A stretch of DNA of 20,222 nt. Source: CAZKCK01 sp964552325. GTDB lineage: Bacteria > Bacteroidota > Bacteroidia > Bacteroidales > TTA-H9. Each line of letters begins with the position of its first letter. Positions within the stretch are counted from its first letter, which is position 1. The position numbers and the translations under genes are program-made. The notes under the pieces were generated by a model. The model saw only the letters and a list, made by a program, of their open reading frames with translations. It was not told the DNA's origin and searched no databases. This document shows positions 8,250-15,885 of the stretch, piece after piece. The DNA lies in assembly GCA_964552325.1 (NCBI GenBank), contig CAZKHA010000055.1, forward strand, positions 1-20,222. Direction: 5' to 3'.

Positions 8250-11200
8250 TTAGAACGAATCGGGTTTTCGAAGGTTGTCTTCAGGTTGACGATCAACCAA
8301 ATAGTTATAGGGGTCTATTCCAACCATATACGGTTTTTTAGCGGTCCTAAATGTAAACTCATTGTTAGCAGCAGCTATTTTTACACGTTTATATGCCAGC
8401 ACTTCTCCAAGGTTTTTGTCGGAAGTAGGCTCCGCAAATACACCAACATCTATATAATCAGCTACTGATACGGATTTCTCCATTCCAAGGCTGTCGGCTT
8501 TAAACTTTTCGGATTGGGTTTTAAAGGTAACTACGTATTCGTTTCCTTCTTGCTTCCATTCTGCTGCCATCACCCGATTCGAGAAAATGGTGATCTCCTC
8601 AAAAAGGTCCTTTAAGAGGTAATTCAGGCTATCGGGTGTAACCTTTGCAAATGCCTCTAGGGCTGCATACGATGTAGCATACGGCGGTTCTTTGTAGGCC
8701 AAACTATCGAGCATGGAGCGTAAGGCTTGGTTTACCTTTTGTTCGCCAATCATTTCCTTTAAATAATACATTACAACGCTTCCCTTCTGATAATAAATGT
8801 ATCCCTGGTCTTCGGTTTTCATAAGGGGACGTTCGGCTTCGGGCTCGCGGCTCCGGCCTGTTAGATAGCTATCCATCTCATATTTTAAGAACTTTTTCAT
8901 CTTATCTCGTCCGTATTCTTTCTCCATTACCATCAAAGCCGAATATTGTGCAAAGCTTTCGGCCATCATAACGCTACCCTGCATGTGCGCACCACAAAAC
9001 TGATGTGCCCAATACTGATGTGCCATTTCGTGTGCAACTACATAAAACACGAGGTCGATATCTTCGCTCGTAACGTTGCGTAAATCGGTAATAAATCCAA
9101 TGCCTTCGCTGTATGGCATGGTTCCGGGGAAGGCTTGGGCAAAACTGGCATACCTCGGGAACTCGATTATACGGCATTGTTTATGGTAATACGGGCCAAA
9201 GTTGGTGGTATAGTATTCTAACGACTTACGCAGGCTTCGCAACATTGCCGGAACATTATAAGCATGCGGTTTGTGATAATAGACCTCGAGGTCAATACCT
9301 TTCCAGTTTTCGCGAGCAACCTCGTAACGTGCTGATATGAAGCTGTAAAAATTATAGGATTTGTGATCGAGCTTGTAGGTGAAAAAGTTTTTGCCGGCCT
9401 CTTTCCATTGCTTTACCAAACTGCCGGGTGCAACAGCAAGTTGATCGGGCGCTGTGCTGATGGTTGTGGTAACATCAACCCAATCGGAGTCGAAAGTAAA
9501 ATAGGTGTTGGAGCGGGCAACCGAGTCGTGAACATTTAGTTTGGGCATGCGAAGGCGGTGTGGAAGCTTGTGTTTTTCGCGTTTGTTTTTGTCGCTCATC
9601 TCACCCTGACTTGTATAGCCAATAGCTGGCACAAAATCGGTGTTGTTAAAGAATGTTCCGTTTTGCGTAAGCTGGGTAAAGCTAACTTCGTTTTCGAAGC
9701 CTTTGGTAAACCTGTAAACCTGCATTTTTATGGATAATGAATCGCCGGGCTGCAGGGCTTGGTTGAGAGCATAGATTCGGTAACCCAAGCGGTTGTCGCG
9801 CACTTTTAGTTTGCCGCCGGGTATAGTAATTAGCACGCTGTCGCTGAGCGGAGGAATGCTAAAATGTATTTCAGGGATAGGATGCTTGGTTTTGTTTTTT
9901 GCAACAGCCTCAACCATGGCCGTCATATTCCGGTTATACGGTTCCAGGTCAATTAAATACTTAAAGCTTACATAACGTGGCTGAGGCAATGATTCAAATT
10001 GCTTGTAGGTTTTTTCGTAATCAACTGCTTTTTTCTCCGATTCTGTTATGGAGTCGTAAGTGTTTATTATTTGAGTGTTATAGTACACAAAACCAGCACA
10101 TCCCACAAACAATAGCAGCAAGGTGGCAAATAATCGTGCATCCTTCGACCAGATATTGCCGGCTAGCCTTAGCCTTTTGGTAAAGGCGGTTTCTTTGCCC
10201 CGCACATAAAACGAATAAGCCGCAAACGCCACCAGAAGCGAGAACAGTAACCAATACACGTTAAACCAAGTAAGGCCTTGCACAAAGGGGCCAAATCCAT
10301 TCATGTCAGAATAGGTTGCCGAAGGAGTGCTACCAAACACCAACATATTGGTTGATATCTTTAATGCACTCCAGATAAACTGATTGGCCACTACAAACGA
10401 AATAAAGGCAAAGTACGCAATGTAGCGGTTGTTTATCAAGTAATGGAACAGTAAAGCTATGATGATTAAATAGCTGAATCGCAGCAAGTCGAGCAGCAGT
10501 AGCGATTTAACGTACACATCGAGCTGAAACCTGAAATACCCCGAAATAGCTTGTGCGGCCATACCCATTAGTATGCTGCTACTTATTACAACAGCTGTTG
10601 CCAATATCATGGCAATCGCTTTTGAGGAGAAAACAAGGGCCGATTTAACAGGTGTCGCATCGTGAATCTCGTTCATTTTTGCATCCCGTTCTTTCCAAAC
10701 GGCTACACCCGAATAAAAGGTGATTATGGCAATGATGAACATAAAGAACGATCCCCGAATTGAATCGATCACATCATAGGTTACGGGGTATTGATCAACG
10801 CCATATCGCCCGGTAAAGCTTGTAATATTGCCCACCAGGTTTAAAAGACCGATAACTGCAATAATGATAAACGTTGGGTTTTTGATAATTGCCTTTGTTT
10901 CAAAGCGAATTAGGTACAATAAAAATATCCATTTGCTGCCTTGTTGGGCCTGGATGGGCTTATAAGGCAGGTTGGCATAAACTTCAGGGGTAATGTTAAT
11001 AGCTTGTTTTGTTTTTTTGAACCTGCTTGATTTGAGGGCAAACGAAAACCTCTTGTAAAAACCTAACAGCAATGCAATTGCCAGACTAACCCATAGCAGG
11101 CGATTCGTTAAAAAAGCGCCGATAAAAGGTACAGCTTGCGCATTTTTTTCGTCAACCGTCATATACTTGGCCACAATAGCCTGTGGTCTAAAGCCAAATG

Positions 11201-11825
11201 GATCGAGTATGTTGGCTAGCCATTCTTTTTCGATATCCTGCGTAAACCCAGATGAAATTACATACAACACCAAGATAAGCATGGAGCCGATAAACGAAAC
11301 CACGGTGCTGCGGTACTGCAATGCAAGAACATAAACAATTACGGCGGCAATAAGTGTGTTGGGAATGGCAAAGGCCAAGAATCCATTTAAATGGCCCGAC
11401 CACACAACGGAACCATAGCGCGAAGCCTGTACCCAAGGCATGAGAGGGGCTATTAAGCTCCCTAAGGTAACGCCCAACAAAGGGATAAAGGCTATAGTGG
11501 TGGCACCAATAAACTTTCCGAAATAGTAATTGTATTTTTTTACCGGGGAGCTAAAAACAAACGGGTGCATCCCATATTCAAAATCGCGGTTGGCGGTAGC
11601 ATGTATAAATGCCGTAGTCATCATCAACCCAATAAGCGACATTACAGCATAATAGGTTTGGATAACAAAGGGTGCGTTCTTGTGCACACTGCCTGTGCCA
11701 CCACCAATCATCACCGAATCGGAAACCACAGCTCCAAAAACCATTAACGTGATTACAATCAAGAATATCCACACCATTGGCGATTTTAGCCAATACTTCC
11801 ATTCGTACTTTATAAAAATCCACAT
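8250..11825 (-). CDS. ABC-2 type permease fused to an M1 family metallopeptidase
   Basis: 1191-aa two-part protein. Residues 1-590 form the membrane half: two successive ABC-2 permease-like blocks (about 1-260 and 295-545), each with several hydrophobic helices, and a last helix at about 565-582. Residues about 610-1191 should lie on the outer face of the inner membrane and form an M1 (gluzincin) peptidase. The zinc site is H932-E-M-A-H936 with the third ligand Glu956; the gap to this Glu is 19 residues rather than the 18 of classical M1 enzymes. Tyr1012 in YYQKG fits the catalytic tyrosine. The GAMEN substrate motif is replaced by YSEGIGF. Such fusions recur in Bacteroidota. The ATPase gene ends 17 bp upstream, so the two form one transporter. 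Its cargo is unknown; coupling of export and peptide trimming is an inference. Confidence 0.9.
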   Translation of the reverse strand: MWIFIKYEWKYWLKSPMVWIFLIVITLMVFGAVVSDSVMIGGGTGSVHKNAPFVIQTYYAVMSLIGLMMTTAFIHATANRDFEYGMHPFVFSSPVKKYNYYFGKFIGATTIAFIPLLGVTLGSLIAPLMPWVQASRYGSVVWSGHLNGFLAFAIPNTLIAAVIVYVLALQYRSTVVSFIGSMLILVLYVISSGFTQDIEKEWLANILDPFGFRPQAIVAKYMTVDEKNAQAVPFIGAFLTNRLLWVSLAIALLLGFYKRFSFALKSSRFKKTKQAINITPEVYANLPYKPIQAQQGSKWIFLLYLIRFETKAIIKNPTFIIIAVIGLLNLVGNITSFTGRYGVDQYPVTYDVIDSIRGSFFMFIIAIITFYSGVAVWKERDAKMNEIHDATPVKSALVFSSKAIAMILATAVVISSSILMGMAAQAISGYFRFQLDVYVKSLLLLDLLRFSYLIIIALLFHYLINNRYIAYFAFISFVVANQFIWSALKISTNMLVFGSTPSATYSDMNGFGPFVQGLTWFNVYWLLFSLLVAFAAYSFYVRGKETAFTKRLRLAGNIWSKDARLFATLLLLFVGCAGFVYYNTQIINTYDSITESEKKAVDYEKTYKQFESLPQPRYVSFKYLIDLEPYNRNMTAMVEAVAKNKTKHPIPEIHFSIPPLSDSVLITIPGGKLKVRDNRLGYRIYALNQALQPGDSLSIKMQVYRFTKGFENEVSFTQLTQNGTFFNNTDFVPAIGYTSQGEMSDKNKREKHKLPHRLRMPKLNVHDSVARSNTYFTFDSDWVDVTTTISTAPDQLAVAPGSLVKQWKEAGKNFFTYKLDHKSYNFYSFISARYEVARENWKGIDLEVYYHKPHAYNVPAMLRSLRKSLEYYTTNFGPYYHKQCRIIEFPRYASFAQAFPGTMPYSEGIGFITDLRNVTSEDIDLVFYVVAHEMAHQYWAHQFCGAHMQGSVMMAESFAQYSALMVMEKEYGRDKMKKFLKYEMDSYLTGRSREPEAERPLMKTEDQGYIYYQKGSVVMYYLKEMIGEQKVNQALRSMLDSLAYKEPPYATSYAALEAFAKVTPDSLNYLLKDLFEEITIFSNRVMAAEWKQEGNEYVVTFKTQSEKFKADSLGMEKSVSVADYIDVGVFAEPTSDKNLGEVLAYKRVKIAAANNEFTFRTAKKPYMVGIDPYNYLVDRQPEDNLRKPDSF

Positions 11826-11842
11826 AATTGCTTGTTTTTGGG

Positions 11843-12715
11843 TTAAACCAATCCATTTAGTTTGGCGAAAAACACATCTTCGAGGTTTTCTTCGGCAGCC
11901 ACAAAGCCTTGGGCTGGCACTTGCTCTGAAAATACATGTACCAGTGGCTTTCCACCGATAAGTTTTTCTGATACCGTGCGGAAGTTTTGTCGATAGGTTG
12001 TTAGCTCGTCCTTTTCAATTTTCCGTTCCCAAATTTTATCTTTTACCAACAGAATGGCTTGATCGGTAGGCCCGCTGTAAAGCACTTTGCCTTTATCCAT
12101 GATGGCCATTGTAGGGCATAATTCGCGCACATCTTGTACAATATGTGTTGATAGGATTACGATCACTTGTTCGCCAATCTCGCCCAATATGCCATAAAAG
12201 CGGTTGCGTTCACCGGGGTCGAGGCCGGCAGTTGGTTCATCCACAATCACCAGCGATGGGTTGCCAATTAGCGACTGGGCTATGCCAAAACGTTGGCGCA
12301 TGCCACCGCTATAACTGCTTACGTGCTTTTTGCGGTGTTCGTACAGGTTGGTCATGGCAAGCAAATGAGCCACCATTTCTTTGCGTTCGGCCTTGTTCGT
12401 AAATCCCTTTAAAACGGCGAGGTGCTCCAGCAAATCAACTGCTGAGGTGCGTGGGTAAACACCAAACTCTTGGGGCAGGTAACCCAGCATTTTACGCACA
12501 GCATCTTTGTTGTTCAGCACATCGGTGTCGCCAAGCATGGCAGAACCACTATCGGCATCTTGAAGCGTAGCAAGGGTTCGCATCAACGATGATTTGCCAG
12601 CTCCATTGGGTCCCAATAGCCCAAACATTCCTTTGCCAATAGTAAGAGTCACATTATCAAGCGCTACCACGCCATTGCTGTATTGCTTGCAGAGGTTTTC
12701 GATAACAAGTTCCAT
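11843..12715 (-). CDS. ABC transporter ATP-binding protein
   Basis: 290-aa cytosolic ATPase that drives the adjacent permease-peptidase. All nucleotide-binding motifs are present: Walker A GPNGAGKSS at 35-43, Q-loop Gln82 in LPQEFG, signature SSYSGGMRQR around 133-142, Walker B VIVDEP with catalytic Glu160, D-loop GLDP and H-loop His191. The NPNGAGKS-type family, the YLPQEFGVYP segment and the C-terminal extension of about 80 residues after the core domain fit the CcmA/ABC-2 exporter ATPase group. First gene of a two-gene unit with the permease 17 bp downstream. A candidate promoter at 12770-12800 would give a leader of about 48 nt. Confidence 0.92.
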   Translation of the reverse strand: MELVIENLCKQYSNGVVALDNVTLTIGKGMFGLLGPNGAGKSSLMRTLATLQDADSGSAMLGDTDVLNNKDAVRKMLGYLPQEFGVYPRTSAVDLLEHLAVLKGFTNKAERKEMVAHLLAMTNLYEHRKKHVSSYSGGMRQRFGIAQSLIGNPSLVIVDEPTAGLDPGERNRFYGILGEIGEQVIVILSTHIVQDVRELCPTMAIMDKGKVLYSGPTDQAILLVKDKIWERKIEKDELTTYRQNFRTVSEKLIGGKPLVHVFSEQVPAQGFVAAEENLEDVFFAKLNGLV

Positions 12716-12769
12716 AGTGAAATATTTGTTGGAATAATAGTATGGGTAATATGACTCTCTTTCCTGTTA

Positions 12770-12800
12770 GAAAGTTACATGATGTTTATTTTTTATGCAA
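12770..12800 (-). promoter_or_regulatory. Candidate promoter of the ABC transporter unit
   Basis: Minus strand reads TTG, 20-nt spacer, TAACTTTC. This matches the -33 TTG and the -7 TAnnTTTG with one mismatch at the last base, at good spacing. A short inverted repeat CTTTC-6 nt-GAAAG (12759-12774) overlaps the -7 box and could be an operator; this is speculative. Confidence 0.35.
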
Positions 12801-12972
12801 TAAAAACGATTTCGATACAAACCAAGGCCATTCTAAATAGAGGGAAATAATGAACTAAAACTTTGGCTATATTTGAGTTGCGCAACTTGGACTGGGGTAT
12901 GCAGATCAAAATACCAACGCATTAGGAGGTATTTTGTGATAGATGTAGTTTTTGAATGAAGCAAAACTTGAT

Positions 12973-13072
12973 NNNNNNNNNNNNNNNNNNNNNNNNNNNN
13001 NNNNNNNNNNNNNNNNNNNNNNNNNNNNNNNNNNNNNNNNNNNNNNNNNNNNNNNNNNNNNNNNNNNNNNNN
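12973..13072. other. Assembly gap of 100 N
   Basis: Exactly 100 N, the conventional placeholder for a scaffold join of unknown length. The distance between the flanks and their adjacency should therefore not be trusted at base level. Confidence 0.98.
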
Positions 13073-13093
13073 TGTGCCTCCATGGTGTCTTTG

Positions 13094-13115
13094 GGGAGTC
13101 TTCTCCCGTTTTTTT
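13094..13115 (+). terminator. Possible terminator reading out of the gap
   Basis: GGGAG, loop TCTT, CTCCC (13094-13107), then G and seven T (13109-13115). In form it is a short intrinsic terminator on the plus strand, for a transcript that would come from inside the gap. The stem is only 5 bp and lies in the C/T-rich repeat fragment, so it may be accidental. Confidence 0.3.
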
Positions 13116-13159
13116 CTAAGCTGCGCCCGCAAAGCGTCGAAATGAGATTTTTATTTGGA

Positions 13160-13477
13160 CTAAGAGGTTAATTTTAAGCCTACTATCCCCAGCACCACCA
13201 GCATGGCCGAAAACATTCGCCAAAAGCTTACAGGATCCTTAAACAGCCACACGCCAAACAACAAGGCTCCCAATGCCCCAATGCCTGTCCAAATGGCATA
13301 TGCCGTACCCATAGGAATTTGTTTTTGAGCGAGATACAAGAAGTATCCACTGCCTGCCATGCAAAGCACCGAAAATATAATCCAACTCGTTTTATGCGAA
13401 GTGGTTTGGGAGAACTTCATGCCCAATGGCCAGCCAATTTCCAGTACGCCAGCTACTAATAGAAAGATCCATGCCAT
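13160..13477 (-). CDS. gdx: SMR family exporter, Gdx (guanidinium exporter) subtype
   Basis: 105-aa inner-membrane protein with four hydrophobic helices, the standard size of small multidrug resistance proteins that work as dual-topology dimers exchanging cation for protons. The open frame extends upstream to 13573, but the ATG at 13477 begins the canonical MAWIFLLVAG start. The helix 1 motif G10-x-x-E13-x-x-W16 and the helix 3 segment GTAYAIWTGIGALGA, with Tyr60 and Trp63, match Gdx (formerly SugE), which exports guanidinium; the multidrug EmrE group lacks the Trp. Glu13 is the proton and substrate site. Gdx genes are often under guanidine riboswitches, but I see no mini-ykkC ACGR loops or ykkC-like element in the 160-bp leader. 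It is divergent from the NifS-SelD gene and has no evident functional link with it. Confidence 0.88.
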   Translation of the reverse strand: MAWIFLLVAGVLEIGWPLGMKFSQTTSHKTSWIIFSVLCMAGSGYFLYLAQKQIPMGTAYAIWTGIGALGALLFGVWLFKDPVSFWRMFSAMLVVLGIVGLKLTS

Positions 13478-13609
13478 AACATCATAGTTATTTGTAGTAC
13501 AACGAAGGTAACAAATCTGGCTGTAATGATGGCTAATGCACATAGCCTTCAATTTGGCGAAAAATACATTCAATCCATATAATTACATTCAGCTAATTAA
13601 CTTAGCACT

Positions 13610-13617
13610 TACCTTTG
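13610..13617 (+). promoter_or_regulatory. -7 promoter box for the desulfurase-SelD gene
   Basis: TACCTTTG, a full match to TAnnTTTG, 22 bp before the ATG at 13640, giving a leader of about 15 nt. No clear -33 TTG at the expected distance. Confidence 0.5.
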
Positions 13618-13639
13618 CAGCTTTAAAAAAGCCAAGACT

Positions 13640-15838
13640 ATGAGCCTTATTTACCTCGATTACAACGCCACCACACCCATTGACCCTGAGGTTGTGGCAG
13701 CCATGAAACCCTATCTCGAAAACCAGTTTGGGAATCCTTCGAGCAATCATGTGTTTGGTGTCGAGGCACGTATGGCCATCGAAAAAGCCCGTGCCCAAGT
13801 GGCTGACCTTATCAATTGCCATCCATCGGAACTTGTTTTTACGTCAGGGGGCACCGAATCGAACAATATGGCCATAAAAGGGATGGCCCTAGCCCTTAAA
13901 CACAAAGGAAATCACCTAATTACCACAGCCATTGAACACCCGGCCATAAGCGAAGTTTGTGCATGGTTGTCCACAAATGGGTTTAAAATCACCACCATAC
14001 CCGTCGATTCGTATGGCATGGTAAATCCAAGCGATATTGAAAAGGCTATTACTCCCGCCACCATCCTTATAACGGTAATGCATGCCAACAACGAGGTAGG
14101 AACCATACAGCCCATAGCTCAGATAGGAGCCATAGCCCATGCGCACCGCCTTCTATTTCATAGCGATGCGGCACAAAGCGCAGGTAAAATACCCATTGAT
14201 GTGGCAGCTATGAACTTGGATATGCTCAGCCTTGCAGGCCACAAATTGTATGCACCAAAAGGTATAGGCGCCTTATACCTCAAGCAAGGCTTAAAGCCCG
14301 AAAAGCTTATGCATGGTGCTGATCATGAGTTTAATTTGCGTGCGGGTACCGAGAACGTGGCCCAGATTGTTGCCTTGGGCAAGGCTTGCGAAATAGCTAA
14401 ACGCGACATGGACTTCACCCCTAAACGGGCACAACTGCTTCGCGACCAACTTCATTCACGTATCAAGGATGGTTTTTCATCAGCATATCTCAACGGGCAT
14501 CCCGAATTGCGTTTGCCTAATACCCTTAGCATTTCGTTTGCTGGCATCGAAGCCAATACCTTGCTTGCGGAACTTACGGGTGTGGCGGCTTCGGCTGGGG
14601 CGGCCTGCCATGCGGGTGATGTAAAACTATCTAAGGTTTTGGAGGCTATGAACGTTCCGGTTGACCGTGCCATGGGCACTATCCGTTTTTCGACTGGGAA
14701 GTATTTATCGGAAGGTGAAGTGGAACTTGCCGCAACCGAAATACTGGAAGCTGTTCGTAAGTTGGCTGGTAATCAAGTAAGTAGTTTGCCTAATGATACC
14801 ACCAGCATTCGTTTAACCCAGTTTACGCATGGCTTGGGATGTGCCTGCAAGCTCAGGCCGCAGGTGCTAGAGGAAGTGCTTAAGAACTTGCCCGCGTTTC
14901 CCCATAAAAATATTTTGGTGGGTACCGAAACTTCTGATGATGCAGCCGTTTATAGGCTTACGAATGACATGGCCTTGGTACAAACCCTCGACTTTTTTAC
15001 ACCCGTGGTTGACGACCCCTATACTTTTGGCGCCATTGCCGCTGCCAACGCCTTAAGCGATATATATGCCATGGGAGCCAAACCGCTTTTTGCGCTTAAC
15101 ATAGCGGCTTTCCCGTCGCAACGTTTGCCCACATGGGTGTTGCATCAAATACTAAAAGGTGCGGCTGATAAGGCTGCCGAAGCAGGCATCCCAACGATGG
15201 GAGGCCATACCGTTGACGATAACGAACCCAAGTTTGGCCTGGCCGTAACCGGCATCGTACACCCGCAACACATCTGGCGGAACCAAGGCGCCAAGGTTGG
15301 CGATAGGCTTATTCTTACCAAGCCCCTTGGGACTGGGATTGTTTCGACTGCCGTAAAAAAAGGCATGGCCAGCAAAAGCCAACAGCAGCAGGCCTCAGAT
15401 TGTATGGCACAGCTTAACCGAGTAGCCGCCGAAGTTGGTGGAAGGTTTACTGTAAACGCTTGCACAGATATTACGGGTTTTGGGCTTTTGGGCCATGTGA
15501 AGGAAATGGCAGAAGCATCGGGCTGCACCTTTCGTATTAGTTCAAAAGAAATTCCCCTGCTTGAGGGCGTTGTTGACCTCGTTTTGGCGGGTTCAGTGCC
15601 GGGTGGAACACAAAATAACCTTGAATTTGTATCAAATGCAGTAGTTTTTAATGAAGATGTGCCCAATTATATGAGGCTGATTTGCGCCGATGCGCAAACT
15701 TCGGGAGGCCTCTTGTTTTGTGTGCCCGAATCAGAAGCAAAAGAGCTGCTTAGGCAACTGCATTTGGCAGGCATTCGCCAAGCTTCGTGTATTGGTCGGG
15801 TAATTCCAAAAGAAGATCAGCTCATACAGGTTGATTAA
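13640..15838 (+). CDS. selD: Fused cysteine desulfurase (NifS-like) and selenophosphate synthetase (SelD)
   Basis: 732-aa cytosolic bifunctional protein. Residues 1-378 are a class V aminotransferase-fold cysteine desulfurase: YLDYNATTP start, GTESNN phosphate loop at 71-76, His100 stacking on PLP, SDAAQ at 175-179, PLP lysine Lys202 in LAGHKLY, and catalytic Cys323 in AGAACHAG. Residues about 388-732 are a full SelD: RLTQFTHGLGCACK with catalytic Cys401 and Lys404, ETSDDAAVY and DFFTPVVDDP for ATP and metal, GGHTVDDNEP, DITGFGLLGH, and the C-terminal ADAQTSGGLL. Position 401 is Cys, not selenocysteine. The desulfurase part can release selenium from selenocysteine (or sulfur from cysteine) and the SelD part converts selenide plus ATP to selenophosphate for selenoprotein or 2-selenouridine synthesis, so direct hand-over is plausible. 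The join (about 379-390) is a short polar linker. No selenium-using gene is in the window. Confidence 0.93.
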   Translation: MSLIYLDYNATTPIDPEVVAAMKPYLENQFGNPSSNHVFGVEARMAIEKARAQVADLINCHPSELVFTSGGTESNNMAIKGMALALKHKGNHLITTAIEHPAISEVCAWLSTNGFKITTIPVDSYGMVNPSDIEKAITPATILITVMHANNEVGTIQPIAQIGAIAHAHRLLFHSDAAQSAGKIPIDVAAMNLDMLSLAGHKLYAPKGIGALYLKQGLKPEKLMHGADHEFNLRAGTENVAQIVALGKACEIAKRDMDFTPKRAQLLRDQLHSRIKDGFSSAYLNGHPELRLPNTLSISFAGIEANTLLAELTGVAASAGAACHAGDVKLSKVLEAMNVPVDRAMGTIRFSTGKYLSEGEVELAATEILEAVRKLAGNQVSSLPNDTTSIRLTQFTHGLGCACKLRPQVLEEVLKNLPAFPHKNILVGTETSDDAAVYRLTNDMALVQTLDFFTPVVDDPYTFGAIAAANALSDIYAMGAKPLFALNIAAFPSQRLPTWVLHQILKGAADKAAEAGIPTMGGHTVDDNEPKFGLAVTGIVHPQHIWRNQGAKVGDRLILTKPLGTGIVSTAVKKGMASKSQQQQASDCMAQLNRVAAEVGGRFTVNACTDITGFGLLGHVKEMAEASGCTFRISSKEIPLLEGVVDLVLAGSVPGGTQNNLEFVSNAVVFNEDVPNYMRLICADAQTSGGLLFCVPESEAKELLRQLHLAGIRQASCIGRVIPKEDQLIQVD

Positions 15839-15885
15839 GCTTTGCTGAACAAGGGTTGCTATAAGTGAAAACGTTAATAGAATAG

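Larger units (their letters stand above)
12716..13159. other. Non-coding stretch with gap, palindromes and repeat fragment
   Basis: 444 bp between the ABC unit and the SMR exporter, including 100 N. Besides the promoter next to the ATPase gene it holds a perfect 12-bp palindrome AGTTGCGCAACT (12876-12887), a 9-bp perfect inverted repeat CAAAATACC/GGTATTTTG (12907-12936, 12-nt loop), and right of the gap a C/T-rich fragment similar to the repeat at the left edge. No protein is recognised. The mix suggests a repeat or mobile-element remnant that broke the assembly. Confidence 0.6.

Noticed and set aside
12833..13132. Open frame spanning the N run on the minus strand
   Set aside because: A third of it is unknown sequence and the readable ends are repeat or AT-rich spacer without coding character.
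14840..14860. SelD active site as a selenocysteine codon
   Set aside because: The codon at residue 401 is TGT (Cys), so no recoding is needed.
15145..15666. 173-codon minus-strand frame inside the SelD half
   Set aside because: The plus-strand frame codes conserved SelD motifs along this entire stretch; the antisense product has no recognisable content.
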